Shown: piece after piece, positions 29,455-40,069 of the stretch
How the letters are laid out: each line of letters opens with the position of its first letter
Numbering within the stretch: the first letter of the stretch is position 1
Assembly: GCA_023205875.1 (NCBI GenBank)
Contig: CP060754.1
Span: 930,001-994,000, forward strand
From: Chloropicon primus
Taxonomy: Eukaryota; Chlorophyta; Chloropicophyceae; Chloropicales; Chloropicaceae
DNA: 64,000 nt
Direction: 5' to 3'
Translations under genes and position numbers: made by a program
The notes under the pieces: generated by a model
The model's input: the letters and a program-made list of their open reading frames with translations, nothing else
What the model was told of the DNA's origin: nothing
The model's database searches: none

Positions 29455-32400
29455 TCAGTAGAGCACGAGGGTCTTGCCGAAGGCGTAGAGGATCTGGATC
29501 TTGGAGCGGGACGCCTTGCCCAAAGCAAGGGCGCGGACCGCATTGCTGGAGTGCCTCTTCAGCTTCATGGAGTCCACCGCGACGGTGCCCGAGGATTCGC
29601 TCGCCTCGAGGACAAAGGTGGAGCCCTTGGTGCTGAACAGGGCCGTCGTCCTGTCCCTCGAGACGCTGAACTGAGTGAGCGGGGAAGTGAACTTGACGAC
29701 CGAGATGGCCTGGTTGCTCACGTAGTCCACGACAAGGAACTCGTTCAGGGTGGTGTTCCCGTAAAGCACCGAGTTGGGCTTGCTCTCCAGGAAGGCGATG
29801 TGGACGGACTCGGCGGGGCCGCTCGACGTGTTCCCGATCGGGTACTCGTGCTCCCTGACGACCTCCTGGGCCTCCCACTCGACCTTGTAGACCTCGATCC
29901 AGTTGGAGTTGGCCAAGACCAGCTGGCCCGGGGGCCTGAAGTCCGAGGCCTGCAGCCAAGGGGCCTCCCTGTCGATGCCGGCCATGAGCGCCAAGTCCCT
30001 CCTCTCCAGGTCGAGGTGGTACACGTCACAGTTCTCCGTCAACAGGAGGGCCGAGGCCTCGTCCTCGTACAGGTGGCAGAACTGGGGCGGCAGAGCCGCT
30101 CCGGTGACGGCGTCGACCTTGTTGCTGTCCAGGTTGTGGATGTTGACCGCGCTGCTCGCGGTCGTCGTGACGAGGATGTCGCCCTGCTTGCTCAGCGCGC
30201 AGCTCAGGCAAGGGGACTGGCCCTCGAACTCCATCACCTTCTGGATGCTGCCCTCCGTGTGCCAAAGGCTGACGGACCCGTTCGCGTCCACTGTCACGAG
30301 GGTCTTGTGGTCCTCGGAGGGGAGAATGAAGTCGATCGCGGCCTTGTGAGTGTCGACGAGCGGGGTGAGCTCACCAGTCCCAAGGTTCACGTGGGAGAGG
30401 CCGGACGTGGCCAGCCGCACCACCCCCTGAGACATGTCAGAGCCAAAGCTGATGTCCAGGACGGGCTCGTTCAGCATCGCCTTCCCGGTGACCTCCCAGC
30501 TCCCCTCCTTTCTCAGGTAGCTCAACCTGCACAAGTGCCCCCTGCGGGAGCCCACCAGCAGCTCCCCGTCCTCCATGGCCATTGTCGTGATCTCGCTTCC
30601 AAGCTGGTGCAAAATGGTGCACTCGCCCTCGTCCTTGAGCCACAGCTTCCCGCTGGTGTCGCCAAAGACAAAGCTCTCGTCGCCGTTGACATAGAGGACA
30701 GAGGTGATGCCATTTTGCATCTCGTCCTGCTTGAAGTCGCTGATTCGCAGCACCTTGTCATCCTTGACAGAGAACTCCCTTACATTCTGCTTGCCGACCG
30801 CCAGGAAGGCGGCGTCCGCGACGCTCTTGCTCCAGCACAAATCGTTGATCATGAAGCTGCACGTCCCCTTCTTGATGAGGAGTCCCGAGCGCGTGTTGTA
30901 GACAAAGAACTTCGTGAGGGGGTAAATGCTGATGGCCGCCAAGTACTTGCTGCACGATGAGAAGGCCATCTTCTGGATTCCTGTCCTCGGACCCTCGTAC
31001 GTGCAGATCGCTTCCCTCTCCTTGACATCCCAGAGCCAAATCGTCGCTCTCTTGCTACTCTTCGATGGATAGCCAGCTCCCGACGCCAGGAGGGTCCCCT
31101 CCGCGTTTGAGCACAAGCAAGACACGGCCTGGTCATGCTTCGTCAAGTACTGCTTTTTCTGGGTGGAGATGTCCTCCACGACGACCACGTTCTCGATGGA
31201 ATAGCAGATGACCCCCTCTTTGGGGATCCACGCCATGTTCTGCTTCCCGAAAGAATTGCAGCCAACGATTGTGGTGGTGGAACTTCCGCAGTTGAGCGGA
31301 ATGCTCCTGTCCTTCATCCCCAAGGACTTGTAATGACTGAAGGGAAGCTTCTGAGCGTCTTGGCTCGAGTAAAACTTGGCTTCATCAATGACCTCCTCGT
31401 CGCTCCCTTCGTCGTCGTCATAAAGCCCCCCGGAAGGCAAGAACTTCCAGGTATAAATGCCTTCCTCCTCTCCCAGGGATATGACGTACTCTGACGTTGT
31501 CGTCACAATCTTCTTGATGGCACCGACGTGACCTGCGAAAGACTGGCTTGGAAGGAGGGCCTCATCTTGAGCCACGTACTCCCAGATCCTTATGAGAGAG
31601 TCGCTTCCGCCCGTAAGAACAAGCCTGTTGTGGATCAGATCGATGTTGAATGCCCCGTAGTTTGCGTTCGGGACCGGTGGGATGTGCTTCACAATCTTTT
31701 GGGTCTCAATGTCGTACACCTCCACATCGGAGTCCACGTTCACGATGAAGATCTCGCAAGAATCTGGTGAGAACTGGATGCTCTCCACCAACCTCACTGT
31801 GGTGAATATTTTGGCGTACGAGGTCAGAGTCACTCCGTCGAAAATCAAGATCGAGCTTGCCTCGGTGCCCACGGTCGCGAAATACTTTCCATCAGGGCTC
31901 ACTGCCATGCAGATCAACCCAGAGGGAACAGATGTCGTCAGGTACCTCACAGGCATGTAGTTCTGGTCCACGTCGTACACGCAGATCGTGCCCTCTGAGC
32001 CGCCGGTGTACATGTAAGACCCTTGGGGGTGGAACATCACCTTGAGGATATCCTGAGAGTGCTGCTTGTGCTCTTGAATGAGGGACGCCTTGCTGATGTC
32101 AAACACCCTCACCAGGCCGTCGCTGCAGCCGCAGGCGATCACAGGCTTCTGGGGGTGATAGGCTATGCAGCAGACCTTCTGATCAGGCAAGTCAAACTGG
32201 AAGAGCTGCTCACAAGTCTCAAAGTGCCACACGCGCACTGAGCCGTCGTCCGACACGGTGCTGAATTGCTTCCTCTGTGGATCAACGGCGACGTCGTTGA
32301 TGACAGAAGAATGAGACCTGATCAAGGTTTTGTACTCGTGGCTTGGAATGTCAAGGTAGCCGATTGTTCCGTTGCTGGTTCCCACAGCGATTTGCAAGCC

Positions 32401-34176
32401 GTCGTAGGACAAGCTCATGTTCGTCACAGGGGCGTCGTGCTCAACCTCCAGGTAAAAGTCAGAAAAGTCCGTGGGCCACACCCTAATGAACTTGTCATCC
32501 GAGGCCGTGATGCAGTATCCCTCACTCAGGACTACGCTGTTGATGCACTCGGAGTGAAGCTTGTAGATGCACTCCAGCACTCTTTTGCCGTAATTGATCT
32601 GAAACACGGCTCCGGATGTACTCGAGACGTACACGTTCTTCGTCTCGGCATCCGAAAAGCTGTACGCAGACTCAAAGGCGATGTCCGTGAAGATGTTCCT
32701 CGTCATGTCGCCCTTTGGCAGACCCGTGGGAATTCTGTTTCCTTGGATCTCATTGCCAAGCTGGACGGAGAGACCGTGAAGCTTGCCGCTCCTCAGTCGG
32801 TACATCCTGATGCTATCCACGCCGCAGGTCATCAGATGGTCTTCCTCGAACGCAGAAAACTTCAAGCAGTTTATGTCGTACTCAGTCCTCTGCTTCAGAA
32901 TCAAATTCGTGCTCCCGGTGGTCCTCACAGAGGAGACATCCCAAATAGCAATCACTTGCTTCCCGTACGCGTCAAGGCCCACCACAGCGAGGGCCTTCCC
33001 GTCCGCTGACAGATCCATGGACGTTATCCCATGGGAGTGCTCCTTCATCATGAAGAGGCAACGCCCAGTGACGTAGTCCCAGATCCTGATTAGGGCAACG
33101 CTGCCCTCCTGGGCACTCACAAGTATGTCCCCGTCTGCACTCAGCACGAGCGACTGGATCGGCGCGTCATGTCCGAAGAAGAAGCGCTGCTTCATGTTGT
33201 CGGTGTTCATGGATATGATGGTAGACTTGTAAGCATACACGACCTCGTTCTTGTCCGGGACCCACTTGAGGACGCTCGGATTCCTTCCCTCAAAGGCGCT
33301 GATTCTGTCGAGGGAAAGGTAAGGGTTCCTCTTGAAGTGCTTTGACTGCAAGAAGAAACCGTTGCTTGGCTGCGGGTCAGCTTTGGTGGGCTTCTCCTTC
33401 TGAAAGGTGGAGAACCTGCGCCCCGTCGCCTTGATGGACCTCGGCTTGACGGGAACAGGCAACCTGTCCCTGCTCTGGTGCACGGGGATGCCCTTCTCCT
33501 TGGCCCCGCTCGATGCACCCGGGCTCACGTCCTTGAGGACCCACAGGATGTCGTTCTTCTCGATCTGCGACTTGGATGGGAACAGCAGCATCTCCCTGGG
33601 CAGAGTCGTCCAGCTGTAGAAGTTGTCCGAGGTGAACAGGTTCCTCACGTGAAGGCTCGAGCAAAGCTGCACGGACTTCAACGCGTGGAACGGCGAAGAC
33701 GTGGACAGGAGCATCGCGTCAGCGAGGTCTATGGCCACGATCTTCCAGCAGCTCTCCTGGAACTGGAGCGGGATCTGGATCGTCTGAGGGGTCGCCACGC
33801 ACGGCTTCGTCTTGAACAGGTTGCTGAAGGACACCCTGGTCGTGTTTCTGTCGGCACTGGAGACCTCCAAGTGAATCGTAAAGAAAGCGCTGGGGTCCAC
33901 TCTGATCTGCATGTACAGGTACCTCCCCGTCAGCCCAAGCGACCTGCCTTTCACGCCGGGGACCTGAAGGAAGTTCACCGCAGGAATCTTCCCGGCCACC
34001 CGTATCACTCTGCGTCCGATACTTCTGTCCATCTCGCTCTTCACGTCTCCCTCCTTTATGGCGTCCTTGTAGCTCTCCACGCCGCATATCTTGAAGACAT
34101 TCACGTACGGCCTCTGCCACTCCTTGGACATCATGCGGCCACTCTCCCCCGCCACCACGTCGCTCGATATCGTCAT
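29455..34176 (-). CDS. WDR90: WDR90/POC16 centriolar WD-repeat protein
   Basis: 1573 residues from the ATG at 34176, single exon. The N-terminal ~150 residues form a CFAP20/DUF667 domain (WQRPYVNVFKICGVESYKDA, GLTGRYLYMQIRVDPSAFFT, IQIPLQFQESCWKIVAIDL), followed by a long series of WD40 repeats grouped in several propellers (examples: GHDAPIQSLVLSADGDILVS, SVINDVAVDPQRKQFSTVS, GHVGAIKKIVTTTSEYVISL). This fusion is specific to WDR90 in animals and POC16 in Chlamydomonas, an inner-scaffold protein that holds centriole microtubule walls together. With Rotatin and MKS1 it is the third centriole/cilium gene in the window. A longer in-frame start at 34446 passes through CT-repeat DNA and is rejected. 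Confidence 0.9.
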   Translation of the reverse strand: MTISSDVVAGESGRMMSKEWQRPYVNVFKICGVESYKDAIKEGDVKSEMDRSIGRRVIRVAGKIPAVNFLQVPGVKGRSLGLTGRYLYMQIRVDPSAFFTIHLEVSSADRNTTRVSFSNLFKTKPCVATPQTIQIPLQFQESCWKIVAIDLADAMLLSTSSPFHALKSVQLCSSLHVRNLFTSDNFYSWTTLPREMLLFPSKSQIEKNDILWVLKDVSPGASSGAKEKGIPVHQSRDRLPVPVKPRSIKATGRRFSTFQKEKPTKADPQPSNGFFLQSKHFKRNPYLSLDRISAFEGRNPSVLKWVPDKNEVVYAYKSTIISMNTDNMKQRFFFGHDAPIQSLVLSADGDILVSAQEGSVALIRIWDYVTGRCLFMMKEHSHGITSMDLSADGKALAVVGLDAYGKQVIAIWDVSSVRTTGSTNLILKQRTEYDINCLKFSAFEEDHLMTCGVDSIRMYRLRSGKLHGLSVQLGNEIQGNRIPTGLPKGDMTRNIFTDIAFESAYSFSDAETKNVYVSSTSGAVFQINYGKRVLECIYKLHSECINSVVLSEGYCITASDDKFIRVWPTDFSDFYLEVEHDAPVTNMSLSYDGLQIAVGTSNGTIGYLDIPSHEYKTLIRSHSSVINDVAVDPQRKQFSTVSDDGSVRVWHFETCEQLFQFDLPDQKVCCIAYHPQKPVIACGCSDGLVRVFDISKASLIQEHKQHSQDILKVMFHPQGSYMYTGGSEGTICVYDVDQNYMPVRYLTTSVPSGLICMAVSPDGKYFATVGTEASSILIFDGVTLTSYAKIFTTVRLVESIQFSPDSCEIFIVNVDSDVEVYDIETQKIVKHIPPVPNANYGAFNIDLIHNRLVLTGGSDSLIRIWEYVAQDEALLPSQSFAGHVGAIKKIVTTTSEYVISLGEEEGIYTWKFLPSGGLYDDDEGSDEEVIDEAKFYSSQDAQKLPFSHYKSLGMKDRSIPLNCGSSTTTIVGCNSFGKQNMAWIPKEGVICYSIENVVVVEDISTQKKQYLTKHDQAVSCLCSNAEGTLLASGAGYPSKSSKRATIWLWDVKEREAICTYEGPRTGIQKMAFSSCSKYLAAISIYPLTKFFVYNTRSGLLIKKGTCSFMINDLCWSKSVADAAFLAVGKQNVREFSVKDDKVLRISDFKQDEMQNGITSVLYVNGDESFVFGDTSGKLWLKDEGECTILHQLGSEITTMAMEDGELLVGSRRGHLCRLSYLRKEGSWEVTGKAMLNEPVLDISFGSDMSQGVVRLATSGLSHVNLGTGELTPLVDTHKAAIDFILPSEDHKTLVTVDANGSVSLWHTEGSIQKVMEFEGQSPCLSCALSKQGDILVTTTASSAVNIHNLDSNKVDAVTGAALPPQFCHLYEDEASALLLTENCDVYHLDLERRDLALMAGIDREAPWLQASDFRPPGQLVLANSNWIEVYKVEWEAQEVVREHEYPIGNTSSGPAESVHIAFLESKPNSVLYGNTTLNEFLVVDYVSNQAISVVKFTSPLTQFSVSRDRTTALFSTKGSTFVLEASESSGTVAVDSMKLKRHSSNAVRALALGKASRSKIQILYAFGKTLVLY

Positions 34177-34804
34177 CACGACAACCACCTCTCTCTCTCT
34201 CTCTCTCTCTCTCTCAGTCGTCTCCAACTTCTTCCCAACGCAAGGCAGGCGGTGCGGCTGTGGGCCGGCCTCGCTCGCTCCTTCCCTCCCAACAAGGCAC
34301 AAGACCACCGCTCCAAGTCGACCGAACCCCACGCACGCACGCACGCACACAACACAACACACACACACACGTTGGCGCCAAGGTCTACGGTCTGTCTCTT
34401 GTCCTCGTCCCTCCCTCTCGTCCCTCTCTTTCGCGCGAAAACTCACGTGAATTCCGGCCTGTCTCCGCTTTACTTAAGACAATACGATCCCAAGAAGCCG
34501 CCAAGCTTTTGAAATCCAACAACCCCAATCGAAGTGTACCAATATTGTACACTCGTTCACACAAACCGTCTCTCGAGAGCGAGAGAGAGAAGAGAAGAGT
34601 GGATAACAGGATATCGATCGTCGTCGTCGTCGTTGTGTTGTGTTGTGTTGTGTTGTGTTAGGACGACGGACGGAACCGACTCACACTTTTTATCTTTTTC
34701 TTCTTCGAAAGTGTTCTGGAAGGAAGGTACGTGTGGAGAGCTTTCGATTGATCGAAACGCCTCAGCCTCTCGAAGGGTTTGGGCTTTCCGGGGGTGGGGG
34801 AAGG
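34177..34804. promoter_or_regulatory. Divergent promoter region, WDR90 / DUF1995
   Basis: 628 bp. It contains a (CT)n microsatellite at 34189-34215, an ACGC/CA-rich run at 34330-34370, ATCGATCG at 34613-34620 followed by a GTC and then a TGTTG tandem repeat (34620-34660). No coding sequence supported. Confidence 0.45.
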
Positions 34805-35878
34805 ATGATGGTGGTGACTGGGTCAGGGGTGCGAAGTAGTGGTGTGTCCCGCTCGTCGGAGGGGGGGGGTCGGGGGCAAGGACCCGAACGTCGCCTCCGA
34901 CGGCGGCGGGGCGGGTCTCGGGCGCAGAAAGGTGGCTCCCTGCAGGGAGTGGAGCCCAACAAGTTCTTGTCGTACGGATTGTCCTGCAGGTTTGGCGCGA
35001 GAACCTCCCTCGGAAGCTCCCGGCGCGGGGCTGGACCCGAGGGCGACCTCGATGCGGCGAGTCCGCGCGACGACGACGTCCTGCCCAACAGCTTGGACGA
35101 CTGTCTCCTGAGGTCCGCGATGGCCTCGGCTTCCGGCTTGAGCCAGGGCCTCGGGCGGATGGTCGTCGAGGTGTTCGTTCCGGAGTTGTTCGACCCGCTG
35201 TCAGGGGCCATGATGGCGAACGAGGGGGACCAAATGAAGTACTGGGACATGACGAGGGCCTACTGCCAGAGGATGAACTCGCTGACGGAGAAGAGAGTGA
35301 GGGTCGTGTACCCCGACGCCGGCGTGGCGGCCATGCTCGCGCAACAGTGGGGGGGGACTGGAGACTTCCAGTTCAGCAGCTTGAACGACAGGAGGCCGAT
35401 CGAGGAGGACGACGATCTCATCGTGATTGCGTGCCCGGACCCGCAAGGGGTGGAGGCTGTGATATCAATCGCAAGGAAGGCGGAGGAGTCGATGATTCCA
35501 GTCATTTTGTTCAATCCCCGACTGGCCAGCGGCGACGTCGGCATTGGCCTTGCCATCAGGAGGCTGAGGAGGGACTTCTTGTCGACCTTCCAGATCATTT
35601 ACGCTCTGCGGCCGTTCGAGGGAGGCGCCGTCTTCAAGCAGTACCCTGACTTGTGGAAAGTCTTCGTGGCAGATCCGGAAAACGTGGGCCGCTTCAAGTT
35701 GATCAACGAGAGCATAAACAGACCCGGGGGAGAGCAACTGGCTGATATTATCGAGGTGTACTTGGACGGGCCGAAAAGCGGGGAAGACATCGCGAAGGGG
35801 GCCATGGCAAACCCTTTGGACGAGATTGCGAAGTTCATCCGTGAGCTGCAGAAGTTCGCCAAGCAACTCTCGCAATAA
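34805..35878 (+). CDS. DUF1995 protein, LPA3-like, probably plastid
   Basis: 357 residues from the ATG at 34805. The first ~100 residues are R/S/G-rich and fit a plastid transit peptide. The DUF1995 domain follows: GRMVVEVFVPELFDPLSGAM, RVRVVYPDAGVAAMLAQQW, IVIACPDPQGVEAVISIAR, PVILFNPRLASGDVGIGLA, and FQIIYALRPFEGGAVFKQYP. In Arabidopsis, LPA3 with this domain helps assemble photosystem II (CP43); other DUF1995 proteins are uncharacterised. It ends 35 bp from the stop of MKK3 on the opposite strand. Family is sure, PSII role is inference. Confidence 0.8.
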   Translation: MMVVTGSGVRSSGVSRSSEGGGRGQGPERRLRRRRGGSRAQKGGSLQGVEPNKFLSYGLSCRFGARTSLGSSRRGAGPEGDLDAASPRDDDVLPNSLDDCLLRSAMASASGLSQGLGRMVVEVFVPELFDPLSGAMMANEGDQMKYWDMTRAYCQRMNSLTEKRVRVVYPDAGVAAMLAQQWGGTGDFQFSSLNDRRPIEEDDDLIVIACPDPQGVEAVISIARKAEESMIPVILFNPRLASGDVGIGLAIRRLRRDFLSTFQIIYALRPFEGGAVFKQYPDLWKVFVADPENVGRFKLINESINRPGGEQLADIIEVYLDGPKSGEDIAKGAMANPLDEIAKFIRELQKFAKQLSQ

Positions 35879-35913
35879 TTTTGTACTACACTTACATCCT
35901 TTTCGTGACACGA

Positions 35914-37508
35914 TCAGTGGATTGAGATCGACCTCCGAATATGACTCACGATGAAGAACCTGCCCTCCGTGTCCTGGTTGAAGATCAGCGTGTCATGAAA
36001 GTTCGCACTCTGCTTGTTTTCCTTGCACTCCACCGAGACGAGGGCAGCGATCACGTGCATCTGTTGCTCCTGGAGATACTGGTAGTCGATGTTCTGTATG
36101 GCGTGCTGCATGCTCATGTCTTTGAAGTCCTTGATGTTGCAGGCCTTGGAATAAAAGTTGAGGATGGACACGTTGACCCTTTCAATGGAAAAGTTGTCCC
36201 CGTCGATCTGGATGACGCAGGAAGGGTCGTACAGCCCCGCCTTCAAGTTCTTCGAGCAGTACATGAGGATCCCGCTGTACCCGCTGTCGGCAAGAGAGTA
36301 CATGTACTTTGTCAGCAAGACTAGTTGGGCCTCCCTCAGGGTGGGAATATTGAGGACCCCGGACATGAACTTGGAGATCTCCTCTGGGGAATCCTCTTCC
36401 ACGAAGAACGGGTGCTCCAGCAGCTGCTGAGCGGTTTGCCTCTTCTCCGGGTCCTTCTCCAGAAAGCAGTTCAGCAGGTGACGCAGAGACTCCGAGAGCG
36501 TGTCTGGCGGCACAGGGGGCTGGTCATTGACGATGTGCAGCATCAAATCAACCGGACCTTGGTGGCCGTCGTAAGGGTACCTGCCAGTGGCACACTCCAG
36601 GAGCGTGACGCCAAGGGACCAGATGTCTGCCGCATACGAATACGGGGCGTTGTTGATTCTTTCCGGGGACATGTACGTCACCGTGCCACAGAAAGTTGCA
36701 GCCTTGCTGAAGGAGTCGGAGACTGACTTGCTGATCCCGAAGTCCGATAGCTTGATGTCCCCATTCGCTGAAACCAAGATATTGGATGGCTTGATGTCCC
36801 TGTGTATCACCCTCTTGGTGTGCAAGTAGTGCAGACCCCTCAAAGTCTGTCGAGCTATGTGCCGTATGATGTTCACGGGAAGCTCGATCCTACGTGTTAT
36901 GATGTCAGCCAGAGACCCGTCCATCAAGTCGAGCACGAACGAAGTTTCGCTGGTGGACGGCTCGAAGTACCCGCCCAGAAAGGACACCAAACACGTCGCA
37001 GACTCGACGTGCTCCAAGGAGTCCGCGCTGCTCCTCTTGAGCACGGCCTTGAGCTCGTTCACCGTCTGGCTGCGACTTTCCTCGTCGTACACCTTCACCG
37101 TCTTCACAGCCACACACCTGTTGCTTGGCTTGTGTATCGCTCTCTGAACGTGGCCGCTCGCGCCCCTGGGAGTACGAAACAAAACGGTGCAGAAGAAGGC
37201 GAAGATTTCAGCTGCCCGGCCCCCCAAAGGGAAAGATAAAGATAAGATGAGAGCAAGGGGGGAAAGGCGGCGCCTTTGGCTTACCTCCCCAAATGAGCCT
37301 TGTCAATGAACAAATCCGTGGCGTTTAGATTCAGGTCCAACACCTCCCCGGCTCCAGACACTCTTCGGACCCCCGTTTTGTTCAAGGTGTACTCCCCCAG
37401 AGATTTGGACCTGATGATCATCTGGCTCCCCTCGTCCCCGTTATCCCTGGTCTCGTGATCATCCTCACAGTCCAGCTTGAGCAAAGTCTTTGGCCTCAGC
37501 GCCTTCAT
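35914..37508 (-). CDS. MKK3: MAP kinase kinase MKK3 with C-terminal NTF2-like domain, two exons
   Basis: Exon 1 37508-37285 and exon 2 37165-35914, with a 119-bp GT-AG intron (GTAAGC...CCCAG) interrupting the glycine loop at HLGR|GASGHV; 491 residues. Kinase motifs: VAVKTVKVYDEE, HRDIKPSNIL, SDFGISKSVSDSFSKAATF activation loop with S/T residues in the MKK position, CGTVTYMSPERI. After the kinase, residues ~355-491 form an NTF2-like domain (LYDPSCVIQIDGDNFSIERV, NIDYQYLQEQQMHVIAALV, FHDTLIFNQDTEGRFFIVSH). The kinase-plus-NTF2 layout is the hallmark of plant MKK3, which acts in stress, hormone and circadian signalling. The convergent neighbour ends 35 bp away. Confidence 0.92.
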
Positions 37509-37714
37509 CTTGCCCCAGCACGTTCCCCTCTGCCCCTCTGCACTGACCCCTCCCGGTCAGTCGTCGCTCCGAGTCTCTTGCTTGGTCTCGCCGCGGGAAA
37601 TGTCTGAAAAAGGGGGAGGGGGAGAAGGGGGAGGGGGAGAAGGGTAAGATATGTACTTGTTACACGTGTTTATGCTTCCATTCTCAAGCAGTTGGTGGGG
37701 GGCTTTATTGAACT

Positions 37715-38766
37715 TCAGTAGAATAAGTACCTGAAGAGCAGAACCATGAAGATGACACCACCGATGATTGCGAAAGGCATGTACTTTTTGATCAAAGCTT
37801 GGCGACTCAGCGCTTTTGCGTTCTTCTGATACTTCCTGGACTCGTACGAGAGAGTGCTGGACATTCTCGTGACGTCTAGATAGAGGGAGAGAGAGAGAGA
37901 GAGAGAGAAGAAGAACAAGGAAAATTCACGCCGGGCACGTCAGTACAAAAGTCACAAAAGTTGGAACGGAACGGAAGCCTGCACTCCTCCGTGGGTGTCG
38001 GAGGAGGGAAACCTTCTGCCCCGCACTTACTTTCGAGCTTCTCCCCTTGCCCCAGCACCTCCTGAATGTTTTTGGTCATAATCGTCTGGACTTCGTTGAG
38101 CTCCGAGTTCAACTTTGACATGTTTCTCTGCGTTCTCGTGTCTAGGTAAAGCTTGCGGGTCTTCTGAATGAATTTGTCTGCGGTCGTGAAAGAAGAGAAG
38201 AGTGTCAGAACCGAGCGAGGGCAAGGCTGAAGGAGGCGGGGGGGGCGACTCACCAAACTTAATAAATGCGTAGGGGCGCGCAACGGACTCTATCTCACTA
38301 TGGTACAAGGTTGTGAATTCCCTCTTCAGCTCCTCGAGGTACTGGTACGCCAGCTTCTTCGGGTAGCCCTTCTCCGCCAGGGTGAAGTAGCACACCCCGG
38401 AGTTCACCAGGTAGTGAAAGTGGTAGTTCCCCGACTCGACCGTCATCTTCGGCGGCACCGCTGCAGTTCTCGTCTGCGCGAAGTTTTTGATCACAGACTG
38501 TTTGGGTGGGGGGTTGGTGTGGAGAGAGCGGAATGCCACGAACGACGCGGTCAGCTAACTTGTTCTCGCGGCGGGGGAGTGAGTGAGGACTCCTTCGCGG
38601 CTCGCGGCTCGAACCAGGTGGCCCCGCCACGAAACCCAGTCCCGCGCAAAACACTTACTTTTGCCTGCTGCTTGTACATTTCCATATTCGCGATTTTATC
38701 CATCTCCAAGCTCTCGCAGAGAGGCAACCCATCGCTGAGGCGAACCACCATGGTAAGCTTCACCAT
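37715..38766 (-). CDS. SEC22: SEC22 R-SNARE, four exons
   Basis: Exons 38766-38659, 38497-38254, 38177-38031 and 37875-37715 join in phase through GT-AG introns of 161, 76 and 155 bp to give 219 residues. Start [16 protein letters not shown] and the longin-domain blocks [20 protein letters not shown] and [17 protein letters not shown] match SEC22; [18 protein letters not shown] and the R-SNARE helix ([20 protein letters not shown], with the zero-layer arginine position nearby) follow. It ends in a single membrane anchor ([19 protein letters not shown]). SEC22 mediates ER-Golgi vesicle fusion. The last intron contains a (GA)n run at 37887-37908, which on the coding strand is the pyrimidine tract before the acceptor. 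Confidence 0.93.
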
Positions 38767-39361
38767 CTTGCCCAACACGCCCTTACGCCAATACCCGGCT
38801 GGTCTCCGAGCGAGGCGAGGACAAACCACCCACAAGCAGAACAAGCAGAACAAACAGAAACACAAAACCACCCACACAAAAAAGTCAGTCCCCTCCTGGC
38901 CCTTCCCCCTCGACCCGCTCGTTTTTTCGCACAGGGAGCGAGTGGTCCAAGGCACGACGGCGAGAATCCTGTCGACAGGATCACCCCCCCTCCCCTTTTG
39001 CCTCACCTCTTCCACCAATCGATCGATCGATCAATCGTGCTCTTGCTCTCTCGGCTTGTGCCCCTCGGCTTCGGCTTCGAAAAAAAGGTGTACATCATTG
39101 TACCTGTTTGTAGACCTTTTTTTTTTTCAGGGAAAGAAGAAAAAGGAGTGGGTTTGGGTGTTTTCCTCTCATCAAGACGGGATTAGCACTTTGTTTTGGT
39201 TTGACGGCGCAAGACATTCCTTTGGCGGCGGCGATCGTCGAGAGAAGAGGGGAGGGGCGAAAGGGAAGGCGTGTGTTCAGTTCAGTAGTAATTGGGAGCA
39301 GCGAGTCGCGGCCGTTTGTTTGCGAGGAGGAGTGCACGAGAGACGAAGAGAGCGAGACACC
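38767..39361. promoter_or_regulatory. Divergent promoter region, SEC22 / eL18
   Basis: 595 bp between divergent genes, with ATCGATCGATCGATC at 39018-39032, the longest run of this palindrome in the window, a T-run at 39117-39127 and an A/C-rich stretch (38836-38880). No gene recognised. Transcription of both genes from here is inference. Confidence 0.45.
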
Positions 39362-40069
39362 ATGGCGATCGATCTGGTAGCCGGAGGAAGGACGAAGAGG
39401 AACGCCCATAGGACGGCGCCCAAGTCCGACAACGTTTACTTGAAGCTTCTCGTGAAGTTGTACAAGTTTCTTCACAGAAGGACCGACTCCAAGTTCAACA
39501 AGGTGGTCTTGAAGAGGTTGTTTATGAGCAAGACCAACAAGCCACCGCTTTCCTTGTCCAAGGTAAGGCGCGCGCGAGACCGGCGACGCGGGGAGGAAGG
39601 CCGCTCGAGGCGACGACGAACTCTTCTTCCCCGAAGGGGCTCTCTCTCTCTCTCTCTCTCGGAAGACTGACCCACGGGTTTCTTTCTTTCTTGCGTGGTG
39701 TAGTTGGCTAAATTCATGGAGGGCAAGGACGGAAAGATCGCTGTCCTCGTCGGAACCATCACGGACGACGTGAGGATGTACGACGTGCCAAAGATGCGCG
39801 TGTGCGCGCTCCGCTTCACCCAGACCGCCAGGCAGAGGATCTTGAAGGCCGGAGGAGAGTGCATGACCTTCGACCAGCTTGCCCTCCTCGCCCCAACCGG
39901 CGCCGGAACCGTCTTGCTCAGAGGACCAAAGCTCTCTCGCGAGGCTGTCAAGCACTTTGGAAGAGCCACTGGCGTGCCAGACTCCAACACCAAGCCTTTC
40001 GTTAGGTCCAAGGGACGCAAGTTCGAGAAGGCTCGTGGCCGCAGAGCAAGCAGGGGTTACAAGTGCTAA
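39362..40069 (+). CDS. RPL18: Cytosolic ribosomal protein eL18, two exons
   Basis: Exons 39362-39562 and 39704-40069 with a 141-bp GT-AG intron give 188 residues, the normal eL18 length. Recognised by [53 protein letters not shown] in exon 1, and [20 protein letters not shown] and the C-terminal [14 protein letters not shown] in exon 2. It belongs to the large cytosolic ribosomal subunit. A (CT)n run at 39640-39660 sits in the intron. Codon use is highly biased. Confidence 0.97.
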
